Assembly: GCA_002479255.1 (NCBI GenBank)
Contig: DLMJ01000044.1
Coordinates: 18,386 to 82,385 of the forward strand
DNA from: Candidatus Binatus soli
GTDB taxonomy: Bacteria > Desulfobacterota > Binatia > Binatales > Binataceae
DNA length: 64,000 nucleotides
Direction of reading: 5' to 3'
Part shown: positions 34,860-47,765 of the stretch, piece by piece
Layout: each line of letters begins with the position of its first letter
Position numbering within the stretch: the first letter of the stretch is position 1
Made by a program: the position numbers and the translations under genes
The notes under the pieces: model-generated
Told to the model about the DNA's origin: nothing
Databases searched by the model: none
What the model saw: only the letters and a program-made list of their open reading frames with translations

Positions 34860-36305
34860 ATGGGCAAGATCACGGGCTTCATGGAGATCAAGCGCGAGAC
34901 TCCCTCGCGGCGTCCGGTCAGGGAACGCCTGAAGGATTGGCGCGAATTCGATCTCAAGATGCCCGAAGACAAACTGCGCGCGCAGGGCGCCCGCTGCATG
35001 GATTGCGGGATTCCCTTCTGCCACAAGGGTTGCCCGCTCGGGAACATCATCCCTGACTGGAACGACCTCATTTACCGGGGCCGATGGCGCGAGGCGATCG
35101 ACCGGCTGCACGCGACCAACAACTTTCCGGAGTTCACCGGCAGAGTTTGCCCTGCACCCTGCGAAGAAGCCTGCGTGCTCAACATCAACAACGATCCGGT
35201 CACGATCAAGCTGATCGAGAAGAACATCATCGACCACGCTTGGGGAGAAAAATGGATCGCGCCGCAGCCGCCCGCGCGCAAGTCGGGAAAGCGCGTTGCG
35301 GTGGTGGGCTCGGGACCGTCGGGGCTGGCGTGCGCGCAGCAACTCATGCGCGCGGGACATTCGGTCACGCTCTACGAGCGATCGGATCGCGTGGGCGGAT
35401 TGCTCACTTACGGCATTCCAGACTTCAAGCTGGAAAAGTGGATCGTCAACCGGCGCGTTGAGCAAATGAAGGCCGAGGGCCTGGAGATTGTCACCAACTG
35501 CCGCGTCGGCTTCGACATCCACGCGGACGAGATGCGCTCAAAGTACGACGCAATCGTACTCGCGATGGGCGCGACCAAGCCGCGTGACCTGCCGATCCCG
35601 GGACGGGAGCTCAAGGGAATCCATTTTGCCATGGAATTCCTGCCGCAACAGAACAAGCGTAACTTCGGCGACGCGCTCGATCCGGCGGCCGAGATCACTG
35701 CAAACGGAAAACGCGTTGTCATTCTCGGCGGCGGCGATACGGGTTCCGATTGCCTGGGCACCTCAAATCGCCAGGGCGCGATCGTCGTGCATCAGTTCGA
35801 GCTGCTGCCGATGCCGCCTGAAAAGCGCACCGCCGAAATGCCGTGGCCCGACTGGCCGATGATCATGCGCACCTCGAGCTCGCACGAAGAAGGTGTGCAG
35901 CGCGACTGGAGCGTGAACACGAGCAAGTTCTCCGGCGAAAACGGCGTGGTGAAAAAACTCCACGGCGCGCGGCTCAACTGGAAGCAGGACAACGGACGGA
36001 TGGTGATGGAGCAAATTCCGGGCACCGATTTCGAGATCGAGTGCGACCTCGTGCTGCTCGCGCTCGGATTTCTCGGCCCCGAGCCCGACGGCATAATCTC
36101 GGAGCTTGGTGTCAAGCTCGACCCGCGCAGCAACGTGCAGTGCGAGAGTTACATGTCGAGCGTGCCGGGAGTTTTCGCCGCCGGAGACGCACGTCGCGGG
36201 CAATCTCTGGTGGTGTGGGCGATATGGGAGGGGCGCGAAGCGGCGCGCGCGGTCGATGCCTACCTGATGGGCGAGACCTTCCTGCCCTCGAGTCCTGACC
36301 TCTGA
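34860..36305 (+). CDS. gltD: Glutamate synthase (GOGAT), small subunit
   Basis: Supplies electrons from NADPH to GltB. Encodes 481 residues starting at ATG 34860 with AGGGAGA upstream. The N-terminal domain has the cysteine pairs for two [4Fe-4S] clusters ([18 protein letters not shown] and [12 protein letters not shown]). The FAD/NADPH domains show [42 protein letters not shown], and the second nucleotide site [30 protein letters not shown] closes the FAD site. Length and motif order are canonical. It ends the + strand nitrogen block; the next gene is on the other strand. Confidence 0.96.
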   Translation: MGKITGFMEIKRETPSRRPVRERLKDWREFDLKMPEDKLRAQGARCMDCGIPFCHKGCPLGNIIPDWNDLIYRGRWREAIDRLHATNNFPEFTGRVCPAPCEEACVLNINNDPVTIKLIEKNIIDHAWGEKWIAPQPPARKSGKRVAVVGSGPSGLACAQQLMRAGHSVTLYERSDRVGGLLTYGIPDFKLEKWIVNRRVEQMKAEGLEIVTNCRVGFDIHADEMRSKYDAIVLAMGATKPRDLPIPGRELKGIHFAMEFLPQQNKRNFGDALDPAAEITANGKRVVILGGGDTGSDCLGTSNRQGAIVVHQFELLPMPPEKRTAEMPWPDWPMIMRTSSSHEEGVQRDWSVNTSKFSGENGVVKKLHGARLNWKQDNGRMVMEQIPGTDFEIECDLVLLALGFLGPEPDGIISELGVKLDPRSNVQCESYMSSVPGVFAAGDARRGQSLVVWAIWEGREAARAVDAYLMGETFLPSSPDL

Positions 36306-36345
36306 TCGCTGCATACCCGTGAGAGGGCGAATGAGGCCGGGAATT

Positions 36346-36951
36346 TCAGCGGCGAAAACCCATCGCGTCGAGCTTGCGAATCACCCACTCAATTCGGTCC
36401 TCGCCCCAGAACGGCTCGCCGTCCACGATGAAGGTCGGCACGCCGAAGACCTTGTCGCGATCGGCCTCGGCGAAGCATGCATCCAGGTCGGCACGCGCAC
36501 CGGTGTCGGCATAGCGAAGAAATTCGGCGGGATCGAGACCGACCTCGGCAACGACCGCTGAAATCGCATCGCGGCTTTCGACATCGAGTACCTGTTTCCA
36601 GAATCGGTCGAACACGCGATTCGAGTATGGCCAGAACTGTCCATTGCTCGCGGCGTAGAGACCGCCATAGAACGCCAGGCGCGCGCTGAAAATCTTTTTC
36701 GGCGGGTAGATGACGAGTCCGCGTTCCTTCGCGATTCGGCGCGCGTCGAGATACAGATACCGAACCTTGCGACGGTCGGCGTCCTCGCGATCAAGCGGAC
36801 CGTAAACCTTTCGGATATTCACCCCGTATGGGATGAAGCGTACGCGCACGCTATGAGACAGCTCGAGGTCGCAGGCGGGCTGCATCGCGAGGTACGAGTA
36901 CGGACTCGTGTATGCGAAGTAGAGCTTGATTTCGTACAGGCTGCCGTTCAT
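36346..36951 (-). CDS. 2-hydroxychromene-2-carboxylate isomerase-like (DsbA family) protein
   Basis: Encodes 201 residues of the DsbA/kappa-class GST fold without a CXXC. The start (YEIKLYFAYTSPYSYLA) holds the SPYS motif that replaces the active-site cysteines in NahD-type isomerases, and the cis-Pro loop reads VFGVPTFIVDGEPFWGEDRIEWV. Such enzymes isomerise hydroxychromene carboxylate in aromatic degradation using glutathione, but many paralogues have other substrates. The gene is downstream of glcF on the minus strand, 9 bases away, and probably belongs to the glcDEF transcript. Its role with glycolate oxidation is unclear. Confidence 0.82.
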   Translation of the reverse strand: MNGSLYEIKLYFAYTSPYSYLAMQPACDLELSHSVRVRFIPYGVNIRKVYGPLDREDADRRKVRYLYLDARRIAKERGLVIYPPKKIFSARLAFYGGLYAASNGQFWPYSNRVFDRFWKQVLDVESRDAISAVVAEVGLDPAEFLRYADTGARADLDACFAEADRDKVFGVPTFIVDGEPFWGEDRIEWVIRKLDAMGFRR

Positions 36952-36960
36952 CGGACAGGA

Positions 36961-38238
36961 TCACTGAGACGCCATAGCGAGGAAGTCCGCGAGGTGGACG
37001 ACCTTGATTCTCGAACCGCGACGGCGAAGTTCGGCGGCGATCTGGAACTCGCATCCGGGATTCGCCAGCACAACGTAATCCGCATCTGTCGCAACAATAT
37101 TGTCGGCTTTGCGTCGCGCCAAGTCGCGCGCCATTGCGGGCTCGGTCAAATTGTAGGATCCGGCCGAACCGCAGCAGAGATCGGACTGCGTCATCTCGAT
37201 GATCGTCACGCCCGGAATCGAGGCGAGCAATTTGCGCGGCGCTTCGCGCACTCCGAGTCCATGCGCGAGGTGACAAGCGTCGTGACAGGTGACCCTGCAT
37301 CGAAATTCGCGCTTCGGACCCGCCGGTGCGTCGAGCAGCAAAGAACTCAGGTCCCGCACTTTCGAGGAAACCGCGCGCGCAGCGTCGACGAATTTCGGTT
37401 CGTCTCTGAGCAGTTCACCGTATTCGGCGATCGCCACCGAGCATCCCGACGCGGCCGACACGATTGAATCGGCGCCGGAGTTCTTCAGCGCGCGAACGTT
37501 CGCGCGGGCAAAATCGCGGGCTCGCGATCCGTTACCCGAATGCAGATCAAGTGCTCCACAGCATGAGGTCGGTTCGAGTTGGACGACGCGATAACCGGCG
37601 GCGGCGAGCAGACGCTCACTGTTCAGGTTTTCCGAATTCGCAAGTACTTGCGCGACGCATCCATGATGCACGACGACCGTCGGTGCGCCGGTGCGCGGCG
37701 CGCTGTTTGCTCCCCTGGCGAGCGGGCGCAAGTCGGGCTCAAGCGGCGGGAGAAGATCGAGCCAATCGTGAATCATGCGCGGCAGGACGGCTGTCAGAGC
37801 GGGTCTCAGGCCAAGGCGCTCGACGAGCTTCAGCGGCGCGAGCAGCATCCGGAGACGACGGGGGTACGGAAAAATCGCGCCGACGGCGCGCCGCTTGAAT
37901 CGATCGACGAAGCCGCGGCGATGATTTTGCTCGACGAATAAACGCGCACCTTCAATCAAGCGGCCGTAATGAACGCCGGACGGGCAGGCGGTCTCGCAAC
38001 CGCGGCATCCGAGGCACAAATCGAGATGGCGCGCCGCGTCGTCGTCAAGGTCGATGCAGCCTTCGGCGAGCGACTTCATCAGATAGATTCGGCCGCGCGG
38101 CGAGTCCATCTCGCATCGCGTTACAATGTAGGTCGGACAAGCCTCGGCGCAGAGTCCGCAATGAACGCAGTCGAACAGCAGGTCGTAGTCGCAGACGCCG
38201 CGAACCGAATTCGATGATGTGACGGAGGCCGCGGCCAT
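36961..38238 (-). CDS. glcF: Glycolate oxidase iron-sulfur subunit
   Basis: Encodes 425 residues from ATG 38238, which overlaps the glcE stop (TGATG) and is preceded by GGAGGA. Two [4Fe-4S] motifs are visible (CVHCGLCAEACPTY and CLGCRGCETACPSGVHYG), followed by two CCG domains (HDACHLAHGLG, CCGSAGSYNLTEP). It transfers electrons from the GlcD/GlcE flavins towards the respiratory chain at the membrane. Heterodisulfide-reductase-like relatives exist, but the operon order glcD-glcE-glcF fixes the call. An alternative start seven codons upstream lies inside glcE. Confidence 0.93.
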   Translation of the reverse strand: MAAASVTSSNSVRGVCDYDLLFDCVHCGLCAEACPTYIVTRCEMDSPRGRIYLMKSLAEGCIDLDDDAARHLDLCLGCRGCETACPSGVHYGRLIEGARLFVEQNHRRGFVDRFKRRAVGAIFPYPRRLRMLLAPLKLVERLGLRPALTAVLPRMIHDWLDLLPPLEPDLRPLARGANSAPRTGAPTVVVHHGCVAQVLANSENLNSERLLAAAGYRVVQLEPTSCCGALDLHSGNGSRARDFARANVRALKNSGADSIVSAASGCSVAIAEYGELLRDEPKFVDAARAVSSKVRDLSSLLLDAPAGPKREFRCRVTCHDACHLAHGLGVREAPRKLLASIPGVTIIEMTQSDLCCGSAGSYNLTEPAMARDLARRKADNIVATDADYVVLANPGCEFQIAAELRRRGSRIKVVHLADFLAMASQ

Positions 38239-39509
38239 CAGATTCCTCCGACGAAGCATCCGGGGTTGAAGATCCCGGCCGGATCGAAGGCCGCCTTGAG
38301 CCGACGCATAAGCGCGAGGGCGCCGTCGTTGGGAGTGTCGAAAAATTCCAGCGAGTCACGGAACGCCGGCGCGGCGGCGATCAGTCGAAGGCTACCGCGC
38401 GCCGAGCGCGCAACTTCACGCCATCGCGCAACGGTCTTGGCCGCGACTTCGGCCAAGGGTTCATCGGCCAGGATTATCTGCGCGACGCCGGAGCCGGCGT
38501 GAGCGCGAAATTCAATGTCGTTGCCGCAGGCCTCCAGCACTTGCGCGAGAGACGCGGGTGGAACCGCGATTTGAGCGGCCAGCGGGGCCGAATGAAAATC
38601 GACATCGCGCAGCAGCTCGTAACTCCTGAGAGCGCCGTCGGCGCTCAGAATTTCACCGCGCGCGCCGACCAAATCGCGAATTCGCCCGGCCTGGCAGCCG
38701 ATCTCCAGTGGACTTCCAGAAACACCGGCCAGAAGAAGAAATTGACTGGTAGAATTGAAGCGCGGTGCGAGGGCTGGACTGAGTATATCGAGATTACTGA
38801 GTGGCAGTGCGTCATTGAGTATGCAGGCGGCGGCGAATGCGTCTGCTGCGCGCGCATAAGGGACGACTGCGATAGAGTAGTCAGATGGAATGGGACGCAC
38901 TTTGAACGTCGCCTCAGTTACTATTCCAAGTGTACCGAATGCTCCACCCATCAGTTTCATCAAATCATAGCCGGCGACGTTTTTGACCACGCGGCCGCCG
39001 CCGTGAACGAGGTTGCCGCCGTGGCCGACGAAGCGAACTCCGATGAGCAGGTCGCGCGAGGCGCCCTCGGAAAGACGAAGCGGTCCGGAATGCGCGGCGC
39101 CGATTAACGAGCCGAGAGTCGTCATCCCGGGGCCGCATGGATCGACGGGGAGCCGCTGGCGGGCGCCTGCCATGGCAGCATTCAGTTTGCCGACGGTGAT
39201 TCCCGACTCCGCAACAATTGTCATGTCGTCGGGTTCGTAGGCGACAATTCGCGCCAGCCGCGCCATCGAGATACCGAGCGCGACCGGCGAGCGGCGAATC
39301 CCCGCGAGCGAGCGAGCCGCGCCAATGGGGGCGAGCGCAATCCGATCCGCTTCGCACATGCGGACGATCTCGCAAATTTCCTCGATCGAAGCAGGCTCGA
39401 CGATCGCATCCGCGGCGCGCGCCTCAGTGTCGGTTGGCGCGCGAACGCGGTCGGCGCCGACGATCGAGTTGAGCCGGTTCGCCAGATTTGAAGATGTAGT
39501 GGCAGCCAC
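38238..39509 (-). CDS. glcE: Glycolate oxidase FAD-binding subunit
   Basis: Encodes 423 residues with a PCMH-type FAD domain. The N-terminal half holds IGAARSLAGIRRSPVALGISMARL, VAESGITVGKLNAAMAGARQRLPVDPCGPGMTTLGSLIGA and the KNVAGYDLMKLMGGAFGTLGIVTEATFKV segment. The C-terminal half is the less conserved cap. It sits between glcD (21-base gap) and glcF (1-base overlap). GlcE is an accessory flavin subunit required for glycolate oxidation in E. coli. Confidence 0.92.
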   Translation of the reverse strand: MAATTSSNLANRLNSIVGADRVRAPTDTEARAADAIVEPASIEEICEIVRMCEADRIALAPIGAARSLAGIRRSPVALGISMARLARIVAYEPDDMTIVAESGITVGKLNAAMAGARQRLPVDPCGPGMTTLGSLIGAAHSGPLRLSEGASRDLLIGVRFVGHGGNLVHGGGRVVKNVAGYDLMKLMGGAFGTLGIVTEATFKVRPIPSDYSIAVVPYARAADAFAAACILNDALPLSNLDILSPALAPRFNSTSQFLLLAGVSGSPLEIGCQAGRIRDLVGARGEILSADGALRSYELLRDVDFHSAPLAAQIAVPPASLAQVLEACGNDIEFRAHAGSGVAQIILADEPLAEVAAKTVARWREVARSARGSLRLIAAAPAFRDSLEFFDTPNDGALALMRRLKAAFDPAGIFNPGCFVGGI

Positions 39510-39530
39510 GATATCCGTTGGAAGCGGCGA

Positions 39531-40964
39531 CTAGATCGGCGCCTGCCGGCGCGGGGCGGCGACCTCGACGCATGCGCCGGGCTGCGGAATCACTTTGCCG
39601 GGATTCGACCGTTCCATCGGATCGAACACGTGGCGCAGCTCCGTCATGACGCGAAGATCGTCAGGCGAGAACATCAGCGGCATCTCGCCGATTTTTTCGA
39701 CGCCGATTCCATGCTCGCCGGTGAGGCTGCCGCCCATCTCGATGCAGGCCTTGAGGATTTCGCGTCCCGCGTCGATTGCCCGGCGGACCTGATCAGGTTC
39801 GCGCTCGTCGTAAAGAATGATCGGATGCAAATTGCCGTCGCCGGCGTGAAATACGTTGCCGATGCGCAAGTCATAGCGACGGCTGACGTCGGCGATGACG
39901 CGCAGAATCCGCGGCAGGCAGGTTCGCGGAACGACACCGTCCTGAGTCGCGTAGTTCGGCGCGAGGCGGCCGACCGCACCGAACGCGCGTTTGCGCGCCT
40001 TCCACAACAGCGCGCGCTCCGCTTCGTCACGCGCGAGCCTGACGCTCGACGCGCCGGCCAGGTTCGCAGTTTTCGCGACCTCATCGGCATAGGCGGTCAG
40101 TCCAGCCTCGAGACCTTCGAGCTCGATGATCAGCACCGCGCCCGCGTCGAGAGGCAGTCCGACATTGAACGCGTCCTCGACGGCGCGAATGATGAGCTGG
40201 TCCATCATCTCGAGCGCGGCCGGCACAATTCCCGACGCGATTATCATCGAGACGGCACGCGTCGCGGTGTCGGCGTCGGGAAAGGCGGCCAGCAGCGTGC
40301 GATGATTTTCGGGCTCGCGCATCAGCTTGAGCGTTGCGCGCGTGACGATTCCAGCAGTGCCCTCCGCGCCGACGACGACGCCGACCAGATCGTAGCCGCA
40401 TCGCTCTTCGGCCGGTCCGCCGAGTTCGACAACCTCGCCATCGGGCAGAACGACTTCGAGCGCGAGCACGTGATTGGTGGTCACTCCGTATTTCAAGGTA
40501 TGCGGACCGCCCGAATTCTCGGCAATGTTGCCGCCGATGGTGCATGCCACCTGCGACGATGGATCGGGCGCGTAGAAATATCCTTTCGACTTGACGGCGT
40601 TGGTGACGTGCAGGTTGACCACGCCGCTCTCGGCCTCGACGCGCCGATTGTCGAAATCGATTTCCAGAATCCGGTTCATTCTCGAAGTGCAGATCATCGC
40701 GGGCGCGTTCAACGAAAGGCATCCACCCGAAAGGCCCGTGCCCGCACCGCGCGGAACGAAAGCGACGCCGCGGCGATGGAGCGCCGCCAGTATAGCGCTC
40801 AGTTGCGCGGTCGAGCGCGGGAGCAGCAAGACGTCGGGGGCGCGCTTCTCGACGGTCCATCCGTCGCACTCGTAAACCTTCAGCTCGGTTGCGCGCGAGA
40901 CGATCCCGTCGGCGTCAAGAATTTCGCGGAACTCATCGAGAAGTTTGCGGTCGATGGCACTCAT
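39531..40964 (-). CDS. glcD: Glycolate oxidase catalytic FAD subunit
   Basis: Encodes 477 residues of the FAD-linked oxidase family. FVPRGAGTGLSGGCLSLNAP (FAD pyrophosphate loop), CTIGGNIAENSGGPHTLKYGVT and VGVVVGAEGTAGIVTRATLKL are diagnostic, as are the C-terminal VFHAGDGNLHPIILYDER and GGSLTGEHGIGVEKIGEMPLMF. It catalyses glycolate (or D-lactate) to glyoxylate (or pyruvate). First gene of the glcDEF operon and divergent from the aminotransferase; the glyoxylate produced is a likely substrate for that enzyme. Confidence 0.94.
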   Translation of the reverse strand: MSAIDRKLLDEFREILDADGIVSRATELKVYECDGWTVEKRAPDVLLLPRSTAQLSAILAALHRRGVAFVPRGAGTGLSGGCLSLNAPAMICTSRMNRILEIDFDNRRVEAESGVVNLHVTNAVKSKGYFYAPDPSSQVACTIGGNIAENSGGPHTLKYGVTTNHVLALEVVLPDGEVVELGGPAEERCGYDLVGVVVGAEGTAGIVTRATLKLMREPENHRTLLAAFPDADTATRAVSMIIASGIVPAALEMMDQLIIRAVEDAFNVGLPLDAGAVLIIELEGLEAGLTAYADEVAKTANLAGASSVRLARDEAERALLWKARKRAFGAVGRLAPNYATQDGVVPRTCLPRILRVIADVSRRYDLRIGNVFHAGDGNLHPIILYDEREPDQVRRAIDAGREILKACIEMGGSLTGEHGIGVEKIGEMPLMFSPDDLRVMTELRHVFDPMERSNPGKVIPQPGACVEVAAPRRQAPI

Positions 40965-41001
40965 TGCGACGGCGCATCCAATCCCCGCAGCACTCTACCA
41001 C

Positions 41002-41060
41002 GACCGCGAACCAGGCGCGCGAGTGACGCTTTTGCGGTTGATCCTTCGCGGTCATAATAG
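41002..41060 (+). promoter_or_regulatory. Promoter and inverted repeat between glcD and the aminotransferase
   Basis: A perfect 9-bp inverted repeat, GACCGCGAA (41002-41010) and TTCGCGGTC (41045-41053), straddles a plausible promoter TTGCGG (41032-41037)-17 bases-TAATAG (41055-41060) for the + strand aminotransferase. Its position suits a regulator of both divergent genes, such as a glyoxylate/glycolate-sensing protein; no regulator gene is adjacent. Confidence 0.4.
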
Positions 41061-41147
41061 CAAGGTTCGATTTCAGCCCGGAATCTCGTGGGCGCGCGAC
41101 CGGTGCGCGCGGAAACCCCCGGCGATTCGTTGCAAGGAGAAACACAC

Positions 41148-42368
41148 GTGGCGGATTCATTTCCAGAACTCAAGCCTGCGGCGCGGATTCTGCTAGGTCC
41201 GGGGCCATCCAACGTCAATCCGCGCGTGATGAAAGCGATGTTATCGCCGGTCGTTGGGCACCTCGATCCGGATTTCGTGAAGGTGATGGAGGATATCAAG
41301 CGGCTGCTGCGCATCGTGTTCCGCACCAGGAACGAGATCACGTTTCCCGTCTCCGGCACCGGTTCGGCGGGGATGGAAGCCGTGATGGCGAATCTGATCG
41401 AAGAGGGCGACGAGGTCGTGGTCGGCGTTAACGGCGTCTTCGGAACGCGGCTGGCGGAAGTCGCGTCGCGACTCGGCGCAAAGGTTCACAAGGTCGAGGC
41501 GGATTGGGGAACGATCGTGGAACCGGCGCAAGTCGCGGCGGCGCTGAAGGCGGCGAAGGATCCGAAGCTGGTCGCGATCGTTCACGCCGAGACTTCGACC
41601 GGGATACATCAGCCGATCGAGGAAATCGCCGAGCTGGCGCATCGACACGGCGCGATGATGGCGATCGACGCGGTAACATCACTCGCGTGCGTGCCGGTCG
41701 AGATTGACAAGTGGAGCATCGATGCCTGTTACAGCTGCACGCAAAAAGGACTCGGCGCGCCTCCCGGACTGTCGCCGGTGACGTTCAGCGCGCGCGCGAT
41801 GGAGTCGGTGCACAAGCGCAAAACGAAGTGCCACTCATGGTACTTCGACGTTGCGTTGATCGAGCAATACTGGGGACCCGACCGGCTCTACCATCATACG
41901 GCGCCGATCACGATGAACTATGCGCTTTACGAGGCGCTGCGGATCGTGGTCGAGGAAGGGTTGGAAGCGCGATGGCGGCGGCATCGCATCAACGCAGCCG
42001 CGTTCCAGGCCGGAGTGCGGGCGATGGGTCTGCAGCTCGCCGCGCAGGAAGGATACCGGTTGCCGCAGCTAACGACGATCGCGGTGCCGGCGGGAATCGA
42101 TGAAGCGAAGGTGCGAGCGGAATTGTTGCGGCTGTTCAATATCGAAATCGCCGCCGGACTCGGACCGCTCAAAGGGAAGATCTGGCGCGTCGGTCTGATG
42201 GGTGAAGGTTCGCGGCGCGAAAATGTGATGCTGGCGCTAAACGCGCTCGAAGAAATCATCGGCTCGATGGGATTCGAGATTGCGCGCGGCCGGGCGCTGA
42301 CCGCAGCCGAGGATGCCTACAGTGCGGAGGGCACAGGCGCGGGCGAGCCGCCCGCGGAAGCATCATGA
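41148..42368 (+). CDS. Alanine/serine-glyoxylate aminotransferase-like enzyme
   Basis: Encodes 406 residues, class V PLP fold. Start is GTG 41148 with AAGGAGA (41134-41140). Motifs are RILLGPGPSNVNPRVM at the N-terminus, FPVSGTGSAGMEAVMANL, HAETSTGIHQPIEEI, MMAIDAVTSLACVPVEIDKW with the pyridine-binding Asp, and the Schiff-base Lys in YSCTQKGLGAPPG. RLTNVNAVTIP-like pattern appears as YRLPQLTTIAVPAG. It converts glyoxylate to glycine with alanine or serine as donor. Divergent from glcDEF, so the pair forms a glycolate salvage route. Acidic 25-residue C-terminal tail. Confidence 0.9.
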   Translation: MADSFPELKPAARILLGPGPSNVNPRVMKAMLSPVVGHLDPDFVKVMEDIKRLLRIVFRTRNEITFPVSGTGSAGMEAVMANLIEEGDEVVVGVNGVFGTRLAEVASRLGAKVHKVEADWGTIVEPAQVAAALKAAKDPKLVAIVHAETSTGIHQPIEEIAELAHRHGAMMAIDAVTSLACVPVEIDKWSIDACYSCTQKGLGAPPGLSPVTFSARAMESVHKRKTKCHSWYFDVALIEQYWGPDRLYHHTAPITMNYALYEALRIVVEEGLEARWRRHRINAAAFQAGVRAMGLQLAAQEGYRLPQLTTIAVPAGIDEAKVRAELLRLFNIEIAAGLGPLKGKIWRVGLMGEGSRRENVMLALNALEEIIGSMGFEIARGRALTAAEDAYSAEGTGAGEPPAEAS

Positions 42369-42413
42369 GGATGGTAGTAATGCGTCTTCGCGGCCGAGCG
42401 CGAAAGCATAGTC

Positions 42414-42437
42414 AGTGACTACTGCGGAATAGTCACT
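42414..42437. terminator. Possible bidirectional terminator between convergent genes
   Basis: An 8-bp stem AGTGACTA/TAGTCACT (42414-42421 with 42430-42437) lies between the aminotransferase stop and the end of gyrA. An overlapping palindrome TAGTCAGTGACTA is at 42409-42421. Only a modest T/C-rich stretch follows. Confidence 0.4.
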
Positions 42438-42444
42438 TCACTAG

Positions 42445-44988
42445 CTACTCTTCCGAATCCCCTGCGCCGTCGTTGCCATCGGATCCGTTGCCGTTGCCTT
42501 CGTCCTCGTCGCGCTCCGCCATCCCGGCCACGGCGCGGACGCGTTCGTCGCCCTCGAGCCGCACCATGTGAACGCCCTGCGCGTTGCGGCCGGTGATTCG
42601 CACTCCCTTGACGGCCAATCGAATCACCTTGCCGCCGTCGGTTATCAGCATCACCTGGTCATCGATCCCGACCTGCCGGACGCTGATCACTTTGCCGGTC
42701 TTCTCGGTCACGTTCATCGTGATGACGCCCTTGCCGCCGCGATGGGTCAGCCGGTAGTCGGAGGCGGGCGTGCGCTTGCCGTAACCGAGTTCCGAAACCG
42801 TGAGGAGGGTCTCGTCGTCGCGCACGGTTGACATCGAAACGACTTCGTCCTCGACGAGGATGACGGTTTTGCCTTCCTTGACGGGCTGCGACTCGAGTTC
42901 CATGCCGACCACGCCGCCGGTGGCGCGGCCGATCGGGCGCGCTTCTTCTTCCTTGAAGCGAATCGCCTGTCCCTCGCGCGTCGAGAGCACGATTTGCTGA
43001 TTGCCGTCGGTGATTCGCACGTCCACCAGCGTGTCGCCGTCTTCGAGATTGATCGCGATGATTCCGGTCCTGCGAATATTTTCGTATTCGTCGAGCGCGG
43101 TCTTCTTCACGCCGCCGCGGCGGGTCGAGAAAAAGAGGAACTTGCCCGCAGTCTCGCGCGGCACGGGAATAAATGCGGACAGCGTTTCATCATTGGCGAG
43201 GCTCAGCAGGTTGGCGATCGAGCGTCCCTTGGCGGCGCGTCCGCCCTCGGGCAGTTCGTAGGCCTTGAGCTCGTAAACCTTGCCGGCGCTGGTGAAGAAC
43301 ATCAGGCGGTCATGCGTCGATACGCGCTCGAGATGTTCGACGAAATCTTCTTCGGTGGTGGTCGCACCAATCTTGCCGCGGCCCCCGCGCTTCTGCGTGC
43401 GATACAGCGAGAGCGGGGTGCGCTTGATGTAGCCGCCGTGCGTGACGGTGACGAGGACGTCCTCCTCGACGATCAGGTCCTCGACCGAGAACTCTCCCTC
43501 CGCTTCGATGATCTGGGTGCGGCGCGGATCTGCGAATTCTTTTTTTATTTCGTCGAGCTCGCCTGCGATCAGCTTCAGCAATTCCTTCTCGTCGGCAAGA
43601 ATTTTCTTGTAGCGCGCGATTAGAGCGACGGTCTCCTTGTGCTCGGTTTCGATCTTCTCGCGCTCGAGCGAAGTGAGACGGCGCAGCGTGAGATCGAGGA
43701 TCGCCTGCGCCTGCAGCTGCGAGAGGCCGAACTGCTTCATCAAGCCGGTGCGGGCGGTCTCGGCATCCTTCGACTTGCGGATGAGATTGATGACCGCGTC
43801 GAGATTCTTGAGCGCGGTCAGCAAGCCGTCGAGGATATGAAGCCGCGCCTCGGCTTCTTTCAGCTCGAAGCGCGTGCGCCGCGTGAGGACGATCTTTCGA
43901 TGCTCGAGGAACGCAACGAGCATCTGCAGAAGATTCATCTCCTTGGGGCGGCCCTCGTGGATGCCGAGCAGAATGATGCCGTAGCCCTGCTGCATCTGGG
44001 TCAGCTTGTAGAGCTGGTTGAGCACGATGCGCGGCTCGGCGTCGCGCTTGAGCTCGATGACGACGCGCATCCCGTCGCGATCCGATTCGTCGCGGATGTC
44101 GCTGATGCCTTCGATGCGCTTGTCGTTGACCAGCTCGGCCATCCGCTCGATCATGCGCGCCTTGTTCACCTGGTAGGGGATTTCGCGAATGATGATCGAC
44201 GATCGCGAGCTGCGCTTGTCGGTCTCGATCACCGCCAGCGCGCGCATCGTAAGCGTGCCGCGGCCGGTCAGATAGGCCTGGCGAATCGCCTGGCGGCCGA
44301 GCAACTGACCGCCGGTCGGAAAATCCGGGCCGGGCACGATGTCGAGAATTTCCTCGTGCGTGATGCCCGGCTTGTCGATCAGCGCCTGCAGCGCGTCGCA
44401 AACCTCGCCGAGATTATGCGGCGGGATGTTGGTCGCCATCCCGACTGCGATGCCGTCCGAGCCGTTCACGAGCAGGTTCGGGAATTGCGCGGGCAGAATC
44501 TCGGGCTCCATGTGCGAGCCGTCGAAGTTCGGGACGAAATCGACCGTGTCCTTGTCGATATCGGCGAGCATTCGCTCGGCCAGCCGCGTCAGCCGGCACT
44601 CGGTGTATCGGTACGCAGCGGGCGGATCGCCGTCGACAGAGCCGAAGTTGCCCTGGCCGTCGATGAGCAGGTAGCGCAGGCTGAACGGCTGCGCCATGCG
44701 GACCAGCGAATCGTAAACCGCCATGTCGCCGTGCGGATGGTAACGAGCGAGCACTTCGCCCACCACCGCTGCGCACTTGGTGTAGCGGCGGTTCGACAGC
44801 AGGCCGGTGCGGAACATCGCGTACAGGATGCGGCGATGGACAGGTTTGAGTCCGTCGCGAATTTGCGGCAGCGCGCGTCCGATATTCACCGACATCGCGT
44901 AGTCCAGGTAGGACTGCCGCATGTCGTCTTCGATATTCAGCAGCGCGGGTTCGTTGCGATGCGGTTCGTTGCCGTTGGTTTCAGCCAT
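42445..44988 (-). CDS. gyrA: DNA gyrase subunit A
   Basis: Introduces negative supercoils with GyrB. Encodes 847 residues. The breakage-reunion domain shows [33 protein letters not shown], then the quinolone region [25 protein letters not shown], and the catalytic Tyr in [10 protein letters not shown]. The GyrA box appears as [11 protein letters not shown] in the C-terminal pinwheel domain, which confirms GyrA and not ParC. The residue at E. coli Ser83 is Met here, an unusual natural variant. The tail is acidic with Asn/Gly runs ([23 protein letters not shown]). It lies 35 bases after gyrB, on the same strand. Confidence 0.97.
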   Translation of the reverse strand: MAETNGNEPHRNEPALLNIEDDMRQSYLDYAMSVNIGRALPQIRDGLKPVHRRILYAMFRTGLLSNRRYTKCAAVVGEVLARYHPHGDMAVYDSLVRMAQPFSLRYLLIDGQGNFGSVDGDPPAAYRYTECRLTRLAERMLADIDKDTVDFVPNFDGSHMEPEILPAQFPNLLVNGSDGIAVGMATNIPPHNLGEVCDALQALIDKPGITHEEILDIVPGPDFPTGGQLLGRQAIRQAYLTGRGTLTMRALAVIETDKRSSRSSIIIREIPYQVNKARMIERMAELVNDKRIEGISDIRDESDRDGMRVVIELKRDAEPRIVLNQLYKLTQMQQGYGIILLGIHEGRPKEMNLLQMLVAFLEHRKIVLTRRTRFELKEAEARLHILDGLLTALKNLDAVINLIRKSKDAETARTGLMKQFGLSQLQAQAILDLTLRRLTSLEREKIETEHKETVALIARYKKILADEKELLKLIAGELDEIKKEFADPRRTQIIEAEGEFSVEDLIVEEDVLVTVTHGGYIKRTPLSLYRTQKRGGRGKIGATTTEEDFVEHLERVSTHDRLMFFTSAGKVYELKAYELPEGGRAAKGRSIANLLSLANDETLSAFIPVPRETAGKFLFFSTRRGGVKKTALDEYENIRRTGIIAINLEDGDTLVDVRITDGNQQIVLSTREGQAIRFKEEEARPIGRATGGVVGMELESQPVKEGKTVILVEDEVVSMSTVRDDETLLTVSELGYGKRTPASDYRLTHRGGKGVITMNVTEKTGKVISVRQVGIDDQVMLITDGGKVIRLAVKGVRITGRNAQGVHMVRLEGDERVRAVAGMAERDEDEGNGNGSDGNDGAGDSEE

Positions 44989-45023
44989 TTAATCCGGGGC
45001 TCCCGCGAGTTCCGCGCGGCTCG

Positions 45024-47765
<2,742 letters not shown>

